Assembly: GCA_050288105.1 (NCBI GenBank)
Contig: JBNKDE010000016.1
Location: 21,300-85,299, forward strand
Direction: 5' to 3'
Length of the DNA: 64,000 nt
DNA from: JACNJF01 sp050288105
Lineage (GTDB): Bacteria; Pseudomonadota; Gammaproteobacteria; GCA-001735895
In this document: piece after piece, positions 16,720-25,481 of the stretch
Position numbering within the stretch: position 1 is the stretch's first letter
Layout: every line of letters starts with the position of its first letter
Notes under the pieces: model-generated
Told to the model about the DNA's origin: nothing
Database searches by the model: none
What the model saw: only the letters and a program-made list of their open reading frames with translations
Program-made: the position numbers and the translations under genes

Positions 16720-18180
16720 CTAGTGCACCGTACAAACCATGCAGGGATCGAAAGAGCGGATAATGTGCTGGATGCTGGCATCGATAGTTCGCTCGTTTTC
16801 GATAACCGTGTCCTGTAATGCCTGTTCGAGCGCACCAGGTTGTTGCTGCATATCGCGCGGCGAAAAATTCCAGGTCGTTGGTGCGATGATCTGGTAATTC
16901 AGGATGCGACCATTGCGGATTCGCAGCCAGTGACCCAGACTGCCACGCGCAGCTTCCACCATGCCTGCACCCTGCGCTTCATCCGGGACTTTGCGGTTAT
17001 CGCAGTAGGGGGCACCTGGGGTGAGCTGCTTTACCCAGCGTTCCATTTGTGGCACTACCAGTGCCAGTTCCAGCAGGCGTGCGACCACGCGGTTCTGCAC
17101 ATTACCGCCTGACTCGGCAACCAGTGCGCGGATTAAGGGGTGACCGTGCACTTGCTGGCGTGCCAGTGCACCGACTTCCATCACCTGTTGATTGAGTCGC
17201 GGTGCCTTGCACCAGCTATAACCGGTGCTGTCATCGCTGTCCGGGATGGTACTACCGTGATACGGATGTCGGGGTTCCAGACGTGAATTCATCCAGCTAT
17301 GGCTGATGTCTTCGCGGATATCATCGGGGTTTAACTCAGCAAATGCCTGCTGCCATACACCGCGTCGGAATAAATGCTGTTGCTCCAGCGGGTAAGCCCC
17401 ATAGCTCATAAACTGGTTGCTAGCACCACCCAACGTGTGCAGATTCAGGTCACGCGCAATATTCAGGAAACGCGCAAAATCCGTGTGTGGGTTTTGATCG
17501 ATAAGGTTCCACAGTTGCTCAGGTGAGGCGAGTTCAGCAAGCTGTTCCAGTTCGCAGCCAAATAGCACATCCTGCAGGAAGTGACGAAACGCGACAATCG
17601 TTGTGGATAAGCGGATTCGTTCCTGCGGCTCGACTGGGCGCGTGGTTCCTCCTGGCTGGATTGCCAGTGAGTGCGGCCATTTGCCTGCCAGTATCCCGGT
17701 CAGGTGCAGGAAAGAAGCGCGTGCCGGTAACACCTGATTGCTGCATTGGCCGAGCTGTGCCTTAAAGCGCTGCTGCGTGTCCGCAAACCAGGTTTTTTGC
17801 TGGTAACAGTCGCGCGCGAAATCGGGCATGAAAAACAGGTAAAAATGGGTCAGGTGGTCGGCCAGGTTTTCTGCGGCAAGGATCAGGTTGGTAGCCAGTT
17901 GCCCATTCGGCGTGGGCTGTATGCCCTGCGCTTCGGCCAGTGCGCTGGCGGCGGCAACCGATTGTGAAACCGAGCAAATGCCACAGATGCGCGGTGTATA
18001 AACCAGCGCATCGCGCGGGTCCTTGCCGTGCAGGATCTGTTCGTAGCCTCGAAACAGCGGGGCGTTTACCCAGGCCGCAGTGATACGCTTATCATCCGCT
18101 TCGATCTGTACTTCCAGATCGCCTTCCACGCGATTAAACGGCCCCAGCAAACGGCGATCAGGACGATTCGATTCAGACAT
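16720..18180 (-). CDS. hupV: regulatory [NiFe]-hydrogenase large subunit (H2 sensor)
   Basis: A 486-residue large subunit of a cytoplasmic H2-sensing hydrogenase (HupV/HoxC). The N-terminal ligand motif is RICGICSVSQS, in which the His usual in uptake enzymes is replaced by Gln, a known trait of sensors. The C-terminal motif DPCMVCTVH ends at the His with no peptide to remove, so it needs no endopeptidase; this also marks the sensor class. It pairs with HupU (next upstream) and signals H2 to HupT. The order hupT-hupU-hupV with overlaps or 1-2 base gaps supports one complex. Confidence 0.95.
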   Translation of the reverse strand: MSESNRPDRRLLGPFNRVEGDLEVQIEADDKRITAAWVNAPLFRGYEQILHGKDPRDALVYTPRICGICSVSQSVAAASALAEAQGIQPTPNGQLATNLILAAENLADHLTHFYLFFMPDFARDCYQQKTWFADTQQRFKAQLGQCSNQVLPARASFLHLTGILAGKWPHSLAIQPGGTTRPVEPQERIRLSTTIVAFRHFLQDVLFGCELEQLAELASPEQLWNLIDQNPHTDFARFLNIARDLNLHTLGGASNQFMSYGAYPLEQQHLFRRGVWQQAFAELNPDDIREDISHSWMNSRLEPRHPYHGSTIPDSDDSTGYSWCKAPRLNQQVMEVGALARQQVHGHPLIRALVAESGGNVQNRVVARLLELALVVPQMERWVKQLTPGAPYCDNRKVPDEAQGAGMVEAARGSLGHWLRIRNGRILNYQIIAPTTWNFSPRDMQQQPGALEQALQDTVIENERTIDASIQHIIRSFDPCMVCTVH

Positions 18181-18182
18181 AC

Positions 18183-19190
18183 TCAGCCCTCATCCTTTTC
18201 ATCGTGCATCCCGGGAGAGATGCGAATATGATCAGACACCGCATTCACTTTCAGGCGTTTGGGTGTCGCAGCCTTGGAAAGGGAGGCGAGTGCGACAAAC
18301 CAGGCTTTGGGCATATCGCTGGGTAAACCGATCGGGATGCCGGCGATTTTCGGGGTCTCGGCAAAGCAGTGACTAGGTTCCTCAAATTCCGGCGCAGTAC
18401 AGTTGATACAGGCGTAGCCACCACGCAGGCAGGAGCCTTCACCATTCCACAGCCGGGTATTGCAATCGGCGCGTGCCTGGGTGCCAAGGCAGCCCATGTG
18501 TTCCATCATGCATCCCTGGTCGGAAGGGTTATGCGCACTGGCCTTGAATTCATAGTATTCATTACGCGGACAACCATGATGCACCAGATGGTTGGTATAA
18601 CTGCGTGGACGGTTGTAGCTATCGAGCTGGGATTTATCCAGGCCCTGTTGTGAAAGCTGGATCAGGGTTTCTATGACCCAGTTTGGGTGCGTTGGGCAAC
18701 CGGCGATATTTACCACCGGCAGCTGGCCTGCACTGCGCCAGTTAGCACCCAGCAGGCCTCCGCTATGTTGGCCTTCGTATTGCAGGCCGCAGGCTTCGCC
18801 AGGATTACCGCCTGCGCTGGTGATGCCACCGAATGCGGCACAATTTCCAATGGCGATGGTGTAGTGGGCTTTTTCAGAAAGCGATTTAATGACATCGAAC
18901 ATCGGACGTTTGCTGCCGCTTAACAGGTGAAAGCGCCCCGTACCTGCCGGGCCCATCATCACCGAGCCTTCCAGGCATAGCGCATGCAGGGTGATTTCAT
19001 CGTTTTCAATTTGATGCAATAACTCAAAAAACTCATTACCGCAGGCTTCGCTTAAGGAAGGGTGCCAGAGTAAATTGATATGGCTGTGGCGTAGCGACTG
19101 GTAGAAATCTGGTGACTCGGCATTTAATGCCGACATACTGCAGCCGCCGCAACCGCCAGACTGTAACCACAGTATATTAAAGTCGCTCAT
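18183..19190 (-). CDS. hupU: regulatory [NiFe]-hydrogenase small subunit (H2 sensor)
   Basis: A 335-residue Fe-S subunit of the H2 sensor (HupU/HoxB). It starts MSDFNILWLQSGGCGGCSMS, giving the proximal-cluster Cys pair directly at the N-terminus without a Tat signal, so it stays in the cytoplasm. Further cluster ligands are in AIGNCAAFGG, NIAGCPTHP, HHGCPRNEYYEF and CINCTAPEFEEP. The chosen start (19190) lies 1 base after the hupT stop; the longer open frame lies inside hupT. It forms the sensor with HupV. Confidence 0.95.
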   Translation of the reverse strand: MSDFNILWLQSGGCGGCSMSALNAESPDFYQSLRHSHINLLWHPSLSEACGNEFFELLHQIENDEITLHALCLEGSVMMGPAGTGRFHLLSGSKRPMFDVIKSLSEKAHYTIAIGNCAAFGGITSAGGNPGEACGLQYEGQHSGGLLGANWRSAGQLPVVNIAGCPTHPNWVIETLIQLSQQGLDKSQLDSYNRPRSYTNHLVHHGCPRNEYYEFKASAHNPSDQGCMMEHMGCLGTQARADCNTRLWNGEGSCLRGGYACINCTAPEFEEPSHCFAETPKIAGIPIGLPSDMPKAWFVALASLSKAATPKRLKVNAVSDHIRISPGMHDEKDEG

Positions 19191-19191
19191 C

Positions 19192-20559
19192 TCAGGCGGC
19201 CTCCAGTGGCAGGCTGAGCACAAATTCAACACCCTGTTGCAGGTTGTGCACAGTCAGATCTCCCTGGCATTGTTCCGTTGCCAGCCCGTAACTGATGTAT
19301 AACCCCAGTCCGGTACCACTGCCTACCGATTTGGTAGTGAAAAAGGGGTCGAAGACCTTGACAATGTCTGAGGGTTTGATGCCATGCCCATTATCGCGAA
19401 TAGCAATCTCAATGGTGTTTTTAGCAATCTGGATCGCAATCGCGAGCGCGGGGTTGTCGGTATCCAGCATGGCATCTACCGCGTTCTGGATCAGGTTGAT
19501 CAGGATCTGGTGGATATAACCCTCGTTGTTGGTGATTAACAAGGAGGCAGGAAAATCATGCGACATTTCGGGTTTGATCGGTGCCGATTTGAGTACCCAG
19601 GAAACGGCGCGATTGATCACGGGTATCAGGTCAAATTCGGTTTTTTTGCTTTCCTGCGGCGTGGTGAAGCGGCGCAGGTTCTGTACGATTTCGCTGACTC
19701 GCTCGGCGCCTTCCAGTGAACCTTCAACCAGTGGTTCGATGTCATCCATCATCGCATCAATACGTAATTCCTTACGCAGCTCGTCACGCTGCGTTTGGGA
19801 TATATTACTGTGCACTGCGTCGATGTAGCGTTTGAATTTCTGCTGATAGTTTTTTAATGCATGCATATTGGCAAACAGGAAGCTGATCGGGTTGTTCAGC
19901 TCATGAGCGACACCAGCGACCAGGCGACCGAGTGAGGCCATTTTTTCCGACTGGATCAATTGCAACTGGGCAGTTTTTAATTCTTCGTGCGCTTTGTGCA
20001 GTGCTGAGTAAGCCTTGCGTAATTCACCCAGTGGGCGGCCGGTTATCACCAGTCCGGACAGGCGGTTCTTATGGTCGTAACGCGCGTTGCAGTTGATCGC
20101 CATTGGTACGTTCTGGCGCCTGCTGTCGATCAGGTCCACTTCGCAATCGATCAGTGAGTTGGAACGGATATGCTCGGCGAAATCGGCGATCATCGGCTGG
20201 TGCTTGTCGGCAAACAGCTGGTGCAGGGAGCGTCCCTTAAGTTCGCTGTCGGCGCTGCCTATCAGGTCGGTCAGGGCCTGGTTGACCTGCTGGATACGGC
20301 CATTGATGTCGCACACGATGAGGATATCGGAGATCGATGAGATCACGCTGTTGATGAAGGTTTGCGCATTTTCCAGCGCAGAGTTTTTTTCTTCCAGCTC
20401 CACCTGGTAGCGCACCAGGTCGGCATAGATACTGTCCATTTGCTGGATTACTTCAATCCAGGCTTTATCATCAGCACGACGCACCTGCTGGCTGAGGTCA
20501 TCAGGCAGGCCGGCCTGATTGGTCAGGCTGCTTGCGTTATGTGGCAGGGGTTCGCTCAT
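19192..20559 (-). CDS. hupT: hydrogenase-regulating sensor histidine kinase HupT
   Basis: A 455-residue soluble histidine kinase. A short coiled N-terminus leads into a PAS domain (about 70-185, DILIVCDINGRIQQVNQALTDL). The H-box GVAHELNNPISFLF, the N-box LIQNAVDAML, and the G-boxes DNGHGI and GSGTGLGLYIS follow. No transmembrane segment is present, which suits a kinase that receives the H2 signal from the soluble HupUV. In the known systems HupT phosphorylates HupR and lowers hup expression without H2. The start overlaps the hupR stop by 4 bases. Confidence 0.93.
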   Translation of the reverse strand: MSEPLPHNASSLTNQAGLPDDLSQQVRRADDKAWIEVIQQMDSIYADLVRYQVELEEKNSALENAQTFINSVISSISDILIVCDINGRIQQVNQALTDLIGSADSELKGRSLHQLFADKHQPMIADFAEHIRSNSLIDCEVDLIDSRRQNVPMAINCNARYDHKNRLSGLVITGRPLGELRKAYSALHKAHEELKTAQLQLIQSEKMASLGRLVAGVAHELNNPISFLFANMHALKNYQQKFKRYIDAVHSNISQTQRDELRKELRIDAMMDDIEPLVEGSLEGAERVSEIVQNLRRFTTPQESKKTEFDLIPVINRAVSWVLKSAPIKPEMSHDFPASLLITNNEGYIHQILINLIQNAVDAMLDTDNPALAIAIQIAKNTIEIAIRDNGHGIKPSDIVKVFDPFFTTKSVGSGTGLGLYISYGLATEQCQGDLTVHNLQQGVEFVLSLPLEAA

Positions 20560-22028
20560 ATCGCCCTTAAGGGTTCAAGATTGGTGTTTTTCTCCAGCCC
20601 GTAACGCTCCAGTTTGTTGCGTAATCCAACGCGTGATAACCCCAGCTCCTGTGCGGCCTGGGTTTTGTTCCAGCGCAGGCGCATCAGGGTTTCTTTCAGG
20701 ATGCGTGCTTCAAGTGCTTCCACGCGTTCTTTCAGGGTGCCATCAATGCCGGTTAGCAGCATCATGTCGGCCTGCGATTCCTCTGGCGTGGCACGCAGGA
20801 TCTGCGGCGATACCAGATCAGAACCCAGATAATCATCCTGTCCCAGCACCAGCATGCGTTTGATTTCATTCTGCATCTCGCGCACGTTGCCGGGCCACTG
20901 GTAACTTTCAAAGCAATGCAACACTTCTTCGCTAATGCCTTTAACGCGCTTGCCGAGCTGTTCCATGGTCTGGTTCAGGATAGAAATCGCCAGCGGCGCG
21001 ATATCGGCGCGGCGTTCGCGTAGCGGCGGGATTTTTACCTCGAAGGTGGCGATGCGATAGAACAGGTCCTGACGGAATTTGCCGGTACGTACGTCTTCTT
21101 CCAGGTCACGGTTGGTGGCTGCCACCACGCGTACGTCGATGGGACGACGCTGGTTGCTGCCGAGCGGGCGGATTTCACCCTCCTGTATTACGCGTAGCAG
21201 CTTGACCTGGAACGCCGGTGAGGTTTCACCAATTTCATCCAGAAAGATCGTGCCACCGCTGGCGCGTTCGAACAGGCCAACGCGGTCTTCGATGGCGCCG
21301 GTAAAGGCGCCGCGTTTGTGACCGAACAACTCGCTTTCCAGCAACTCGTCCGGCAATGCACCGCAGTTTTCCGCCACGAAGGGTTTATCCTGGCGCAGGC
21401 TGTTGTAGTGCAGTGCACGAGCGCACAGCTCCTTACCGGTACCAGACTCACCACTGAGCAACACATTCACATCATAAGGCGCGACACTGCGCACCAGATT
21501 ACAGACATCGTTCATGCAGCTTTCGGGGCTGCGCACGATGCCCTGGTCCCAGTCATAGCGCGCCTTTAGCAGGCGACGTTTTTCGATCATCGCCTGTTCT
21601 ATGGTGTCGGGCTTGAGTTTGAGTTCGACTGCCAGTTGTTCGTTTTCTCGCTGTAATCTAAACAGCTCGACCGCGTTGTTGAGTTTGGTGATCAGTTCGT
21701 CCGGATGCCAGGGTTTGGTGATGTACTGGTAAATGCCACCCTTGTTGACGGCGTCGATAATATCTTCCGCTTCGGTGTAACCGGAGATGATAATACGCAC
21801 CACGTCGGGGTAGGTTTCGCGCACCTTTTGTGAGAACTCCACCCCGGTCATACCGGGCATGCGCTGGTCACACAGCATGACCTGTATCCATTGCTGTCGC
21901 AGGATCTGTTCTGCCTGTTCGGTATCAATGGCGGTAAATACCTCGAAACGGTCGCCAAGAATACGCTTGATAGATTCCAGTGAGCGCTGTTCGTCGTCCA
22001 CTACCAGAACGCTGGGTAATGCCGTCAT
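20556..22028 (-). CDS. hupR: NtrC-type response regulator HupR/HoxA
   Basis: A 490-residue transcription activator. The receiver domain (about 5-125) has VLVVDDEQRSLES and the phospho-acceptor Asp in VMLCDQRMPGMTG. The AAA+ domain (about 165-400) has Walker A GESGTGKELCA, the sigma-54 contact loop GAFTGA, and FLDEIGE. A Fis-type helix-turn-helix ends the protein (RWNKTQAAQELGLSRVGLRNKL). GAFTGA indicates activation of sigma-54 polymerase, in line with the -24/-12 element before hupS. The start at 22028 fits the MTALPSVLVVDDE motif; the open frame upstream lies in hypB. Confidence 0.94.
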   Translation of the reverse strand: MTALPSVLVVDDEQRSLESIKRILGDRFEVFTAIDTEQAEQILRQQWIQVMLCDQRMPGMTGVEFSQKVRETYPDVVRIIISGYTEAEDIIDAVNKGGIYQYITKPWHPDELITKLNNAVELFRLQRENEQLAVELKLKPDTIEQAMIEKRRLLKARYDWDQGIVRSPESCMNDVCNLVRSVAPYDVNVLLSGESGTGKELCARALHYNSLRQDKPFVAENCGALPDELLESELFGHKRGAFTGAIEDRVGLFERASGGTIFLDEIGETSPAFQVKLLRVIQEGEIRPLGSNQRRPIDVRVVAATNRDLEEDVRTGKFRQDLFYRIATFEVKIPPLRERRADIAPLAISILNQTMEQLGKRVKGISEEVLHCFESYQWPGNVREMQNEIKRMLVLGQDDYLGSDLVSPQILRATPEESQADMMLLTGIDGTLKERVEALEARILKETLMRLRWNKTQAAQELGLSRVGLRNKLERYGLEKNTNLEPLRAI

Positions 22029-22033
22029 TCCTT

Positions 22034-22969
22034 TTACTCCGCGACTGCCGCTACGGGTTGTTGTGGCTGGTAACCAAGCAGGCGGCTCTGGTGGGTAAGC
22101 CTGATCCACTGATACCACTGCTCCATGCCTTCGCCAGTCGTGGCTGATACCTTGAATACCTGAATGCCAGGATTGACCCGACGCGCGTATTCAATACATT
22201 TGTCGACATCAAACTGTAGGTAGGGCAGCAGGTCGATCTTGTTTAGCAGTAACAGGTCGGCGGCATGGAACATGTCCGGGTATTTGATCGGTTTGTCTTC
22301 ACCCTCGGTAATAGACAGGATGGCGACTTTGTGTGCTTCACCGAGATCAAAAGCAGCAGGGCAAACCAGGTTGCCCACGTTTTCGATAAACAGTACCGAT
22401 TTATCCTGCGGTGACAGGTGATCCACCGCATGCCCAACCTGATGTGCATCCAGGTGACAGCCTTTGCCGGTATTGACCTGAATGGCGGAAACACCCGTAG
22501 CGCGGATGCGGTCGGCATCGTTGGAGGTTTCCTGGTCGCCTTCAATGACCGACAGCGGCATTTCGTCTTTCAGGTCATTCAGCGTGCGGGTGAGCAGGCT
22601 GGTTTTGCCGGAGCCTGGGCTGGATACCAGGTTCAGGGTCAGCATGCCCTGGCGCGTAAAGCGACTACGGTTTGCCTGCGCATATTCATTGTTTTTACCG
22701 AGGATGTCCTGCTCGATCTGCACCATACGCGACTGACTCATGCCGGGGGCATGTGCATGCGCGGGGCCGTGTCCGTAGTGGTGGTTATCGTCGTGCGTGT
22801 GCGGGTGGGAGTGGTCGTGATCATGATCGTGGCTATGACTGTGATCGTGCGCATGGTGTGAGTGGTCATGCGAGTGATTATGGTCATGGTGGTGATCATG
22901 ATGATGGGCGTGGTCGTGCTCGCCTTCTATTCGGCTTTCGCCTTCACCGCATCCGCATACTGTGCACAT
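22034..22969 (-). CDS. hypB: nickel-binding GTPase HypB
   Basis: A 311-residue GTPase that inserts Ni2+ into the large-subunit precursor together with HypA. The N-terminus MCTVCGCGEG is the high-affinity CxxCGC Ni site. Residues about 18-75 form a His-rich tail with nearly 30 histidines, used for Ni storage in related HypB proteins. The G domain has the P-loop SSPGSGKTSLL, EGDQETSNDADR, the metal site with GKGCHLDAH, and NKIDLLPYL. It lies upstream of hupR, 5 bases apart. Its distance from hypA (758 bases) is unusual and is due to a repeat insertion. Confidence 0.97.
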   Translation of the reverse strand: MCTVCGCGEGESRIEGEHDHAHHHDHHHDHNHSHDHSHHAHDHSHSHDHDHDHSHPHTHDDNHHYGHGPAHAHAPGMSQSRMVQIEQDILGKNNEYAQANRSRFTRQGMLTLNLVSSPGSGKTSLLTRTLNDLKDEMPLSVIEGDQETSNDADRIRATGVSAIQVNTGKGCHLDAHQVGHAVDHLSPQDKSVLFIENVGNLVCPAAFDLGEAHKVAILSITEGEDKPIKYPDMFHAADLLLLNKIDLLPYLQFDVDKCIEYARRVNPGIQVFKVSATTGEGMEQWYQWIRLTHQSRLLGYQPQQPVAAVAE

Positions 22970-23061
22970 GGTTTTTCTCCGTTGTTGTTTGGTTTTGGCC
23001 TACCTGTTTCTAATGGCCTTTAATTTGTGGGAAATGTATTTTTGTCACCTCCCGGGTTTAT

Positions 23062-23299
23062 GTTTCACACGCTTTGGCTTTCCTTGCTTCGTAACAGACT
23101 ACGAGTACGCGTGCGAGCCCCTTTTTTGCTTGTCCAAAAAAGAGGCGCAAAAAAGGACACCCCTACAATCCCTTCATCGTCAAAATCGTGCCCATATCGC
23201 GGTCGGCAGTGACGCGGGTCCAACCGCGACCCTGCCTAAAACGCCTTCCCTGGCGTTTTCCCCCGATATGAACACGATTTTGCCGCGGGCTTGAAAGGG
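23062..23299 (+). repeat. ~238-bp intergenic repeat, left arm of an inverted pair
   Basis: This arm starts GTTTCACACGC and ends TTTTGCCGCGGGCTTGAAAGGG. It matches, in reverse orientation, the segment at 23472-23710 at both ends and at internal points (CCTTGCT, GCGTGCGAG, GACGCGGGTCCAACCGCG). Inside it a nested imperfect palindrome ATCGTGcccATATCG ... CGATATgaaCACGAT is visible. The arms have diverged in the middle. No convincing protein is encoded. Similar KVTKE-encoding repeats are widespread in proteobacterial intergenic DNA (from memory, not searched). Confidence 0.8.
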
Positions 23300-23330
23300 G
23301 GGATTTCCTTCTTAGACCCACTACTAACTT

Positions 23331-23457
23331 TGTCATCGCGAGCGGCAGCGCGGCGATCTTTAAAAACCTTACCGAAGCCGGCTACCGCAAAGACTCCATT
23401 CCTTAACTTCCGAGAATGCTACAACCTTGTACGTATTTCCACGCAATGCGTGGGAAC
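23331..23457. repeat. two small REP-like motifs between the repeat arms
   Basis: At 23331-23360 lies TGTCATCGCGAGCGGCAGCG continuing CGGCGATCTT. It resembles the TGTCATTGCGAGCG...GCAATCT unit at 27688-27715. At 23437-23457 a hairpin TTCCACGCAATGCGTGGGAA resembles common gammaproteobacterial REP elements. The space between the arms thus holds extra repetitive pieces and no gene. Confidence 0.6.
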
Positions 23458-23471
23458 GATAAAAACTAATA

Positions 23472-23710
23472 CCCTTTCAAGCCCGCGGCAAAATAGTATC
23501 CAGGCCGGGGTCAAATGGCATGGATGCCATTTGAGGCTCAGCGCGGTTGGACCCGCGTCTGAGCCGACCCCGGACTGGGTGCTATTTTGACGACCCAAGG
23601 GCTTGTGGGGCGCGCTTTCTTTGGTGACTTTCTTTTCGCGCAAAAGAAAGTTACTCGCACGCCTGTACGTCAAAAAGCTACGGAGCAAGGACAGCTCTGG
23701 CGTGTGAAAC
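23472..23710 (-). repeat. ~239-bp intergenic repeat, right arm of an inverted pair
   Basis: Reverse-complement partner of 23062-23299, ending GGCGTGTGAAAC. It has its own nested palindrome: AAATAGTATCC...GGTGCTATTT around GGGGTC/GACCCC and AAATGGCATGGATGCCATTT. The frame through it (KVTKESAPHKPLGRQ) is the translation of the repeat and is not called as a gene. Confidence 0.8.
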
Positions 23711-23727
23711 CTTAATACGGCCAGTTG

Positions 23728-24069
23728 CTACTCAACTTCCAGCTCCTTAATTCTCATTTCATCACCACTGGTGACCTGTAACTGGTAACTACCGCAATCC
23801 GGGCATTCATCAAAGCGCTGTTTAACGCTGACGTTTTTGCTGCATTGCATGCACCAGGCCTGGCCTGGTACGTTGATAATATGTAGCTCGGCTCCTTCGG
23901 CCAGGCTGTTGCGGGTGACCGCGTCGAAGCTGAATAGCATGGCTTCGATTTCTACCCCGGCCAGGTCGCCTATTTCCAGCCAGACATTTTTTACGCGTTT
24001 AAATCCCTGTTTGCTGGCCTCGCTTTCGAGTATCTGTAACACGCCTTCACACAGCGACATTTCGTGCAT
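23728..24069 (-). CDS. hypA: hydrogenase nickel incorporation protein HypA
   Basis: A 113-residue Ni metallochaperone. The N-terminus MHEMSLCEGVLQI carries the conserved MHExS Ni site with His2. The zinc domain has two CxxC motifs, CMQC and CPDC. Length is the usual 113-118. It delivers Ni2+ with HypB. The start is fixed by MHEMS; the frame upstream is open but is not HypA-like. The ATG overlaps the stop of a 51-codon ORF (TAATG). Confidence 0.97.
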   Translation of the reverse strand: MHEMSLCEGVLQILESEASKQGFKRVKNVWLEIGDLAGVEIEAMLFSFDAVTRNSLAEGAELHIINVPGQAWCMQCSKNVSVKQRFDECPDCGSYQLQVTSGDEMRIKELEVE

Positions 24070-24224
24070 TAGCCTAAAAGTCCCAGTTGAACTGCTTTCA
24101 GGTTGGTTTTGTGCGTGTGTCTGGCGTAGCTCAAAAATAAGGCAATGGCATGCCCTTGCTGTTTTTTTAGCATAGCCAGGCGGGCGCACAAAGCTAACAT
24201 GAATGCAGTAGCGCTTTCACTCAT
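24069..24224 (-). CDS. possible 51-aa protein coupled to hypA
   Basis: Reading the reverse strand from the ATG at 24224 gives 51 codons beginning MSESATAFMLALCARLAM, with KKQQGHAIALFL in the middle, and ending AVQLGLLG. The TAA overlaps the hypA ATG (TAATG). A purine-rich AAGAGA lies about 9 bases before the start. Hydrophobic residues alternate with basic ones, as in an amphipathic helix. The family was not recognised. It may be a real small protein or only a leader that couples translation to hypA. Confidence 0.4.
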   Translation of the reverse strand: MSESATAFMLALCARLAMLKKQQGHAIALFLSYARHTHKTNLKAVQLGLLG

Positions 24225-24308
24225 TAGCTGGTTCTCTTCAAAATTGATATGTTTAATAAATTCATGTGCTTATCAAATTCTCATAGTGGTTAACTGGGAT
24301 TTTTAGGC

Positions 24309-25481
24309 TCAATGCACCTTCAGATCGTAACCCACACAGGGATCGATGGCGTTGATCATCAGACGCGCCAGTTGTTCCAGCAGCTTGTGATCGCGCGTGG
24401 TCAGGTTGCTCAGGCTCTGGTTGATCAGTCCCAGCGGGTGGAAATTCCATTCGGTGGGAGCCACGATCTGGTACTGGCTGACCACACCATCTTCAATTTC
24501 AACGCGGTGGATTAAACGTCCACGTGCGGCTTCAGTCTGCGCCAGTCCGCTCACGCCGTTGCTGATTTTTTTGCTGCTGTGGCCTGCCTGCAGTTCTGCC
24601 TGTAACTGGCGTAGCTGGGTCGGAATACGTGCGAGTTCCAGCAGGCGCGCGACCCAGCGCGTGATCAGTGTGTTATGAAATTCCTGCGCCAGCGATTTGA
24701 TCAGTGGCTGGTCCATCTGGCGTGACAGGCTGGTGGTTTCGTAGAGTTGGCCCTGCCAGTCTGGCAGCGCGATGAATTGTTCGGATTCGCTTTGGTCCAG
24801 GCGTTGCAGCAGTTCCTGACTGTCCAGCTCGGGTAGCGAGTCGAGACGCGAAAAGCCCTGTGAAGTCCAGCCGTGATCGCAGATGATAGCGAGCGAGCTG
24901 GTGGCGGTGCTGTCGTGTCCCTTGGACCACTGGTAGAGCATGTCGATGTCGTTGATCTTTAGCCATTGCTCGGTCGGCTGGTGGTAAATCGATTGCTGCA
25001 GGCTGTTTTCCAGCTGATCAATGAGCTGCTGTGTACCTTCGAAGTCGACATGCAACTCGCTTTGTAAGGAAAAAGCCTCGCCATCTTTAAATAGCGCCTG
25101 TTTAAAATTCTTGATCAGGCTACCGAGTAATGGCAGCTGGCTCTGATCCGGTTTGAGGTTGAACAGGGTAGGCCAGTCAACCAGGATGCGGAACAGGTGT
25201 TCGCGTGCATTTTCTACCAGCACCAGCATTTCGCGTGCGGTTTCTGCGGCGCTATCCGGCTGGATATCCAGCTTGCTGTGGATGGCACCCAACGCGGTGC
25301 GCGCCTGCGCGACGCCGCATACGTTGTACATCAGTGGCAGGAATTGCAATACCTGCTCAGGTGTTTTACCAATCATCACGCGGCTGGCCTGCAGCGGGCG
25401 CGATGAGTCGATTTGAACCCGGGACTCGTTGCTTTTGTCAGGGTAAAGATGAATGTTGATCTGTCCTTCTATTGGGTTCAT
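24309..25481 (-). CDS. hupK: hydrogenase maturation protein HupK (large-subunit-like scaffold)
   Basis: A 390-residue protein that resembles a NiFe large subunit but has lost most metal ligands. The N-terminal motif reads MYNVCGVAQARTAL with one Cys, and the C-terminal one DPCVGYDLKVH with one Cys. The segment AARGRLIHRVEIEDGVVSQYQIVAPTEWNF closely follows the true large subunit. HupK/HoxV is thought to hold or pass on the Fe(CN)2CO unit during maturation of the O2-tolerant enzyme. The start overlaps hupJ by 4 bases. Confidence 0.9.
   Translation of the reverse strand: MNPIEGQINIHLYPDKSNESRVQIDSSRPLQASRVMIGKTPEQVLQFLPLMYNVCGVAQARTALGAIHSKLDIQPDSAAETAREMLVLVENAREHLFRILVDWPTLFNLKPDQSQLPLLGSLIKNFKQALFKDGEAFSLQSELHVDFEGTQQLIDQLENSLQQSIYHQPTEQWLKINDIDMLYQWSKGHDSTATSSLAIICDHGWTSQGFSRLDSLPELDSQELLQRLDQSESEQFIALPDWQGQLYETTSLSRQMDQPLIKSLAQEFHNTLITRWVARLLELARIPTQLRQLQAELQAGHSSKKISNGVSGLAQTEAARGRLIHRVEIEDGVVSQYQIVAPTEWNFHPLGLINQSLSNLTTRDHKLLEQLARLMINAIDPCVGYDLKVH

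Noticed and set aside
22640..22930. Open frames on the plus strand opposite the His-rich hypB tail
   Set aside because: They arise from the CAT/CAC repeats of the histidine codons and are shadows of hypB.
23419..23688. ORF on the minus strand translating to a KVTKESAPHKPLGRQ-type protein
   Set aside because: The sequence is one arm of the inverted repeat, and the frame is the usual chance translation of such repeats.
24146..24160. -24/-12-like TGGCAT...TTGCT on the plus strand
   Set aside because: The GG-GC distance is one base short, and it points away from any plus-strand gene.
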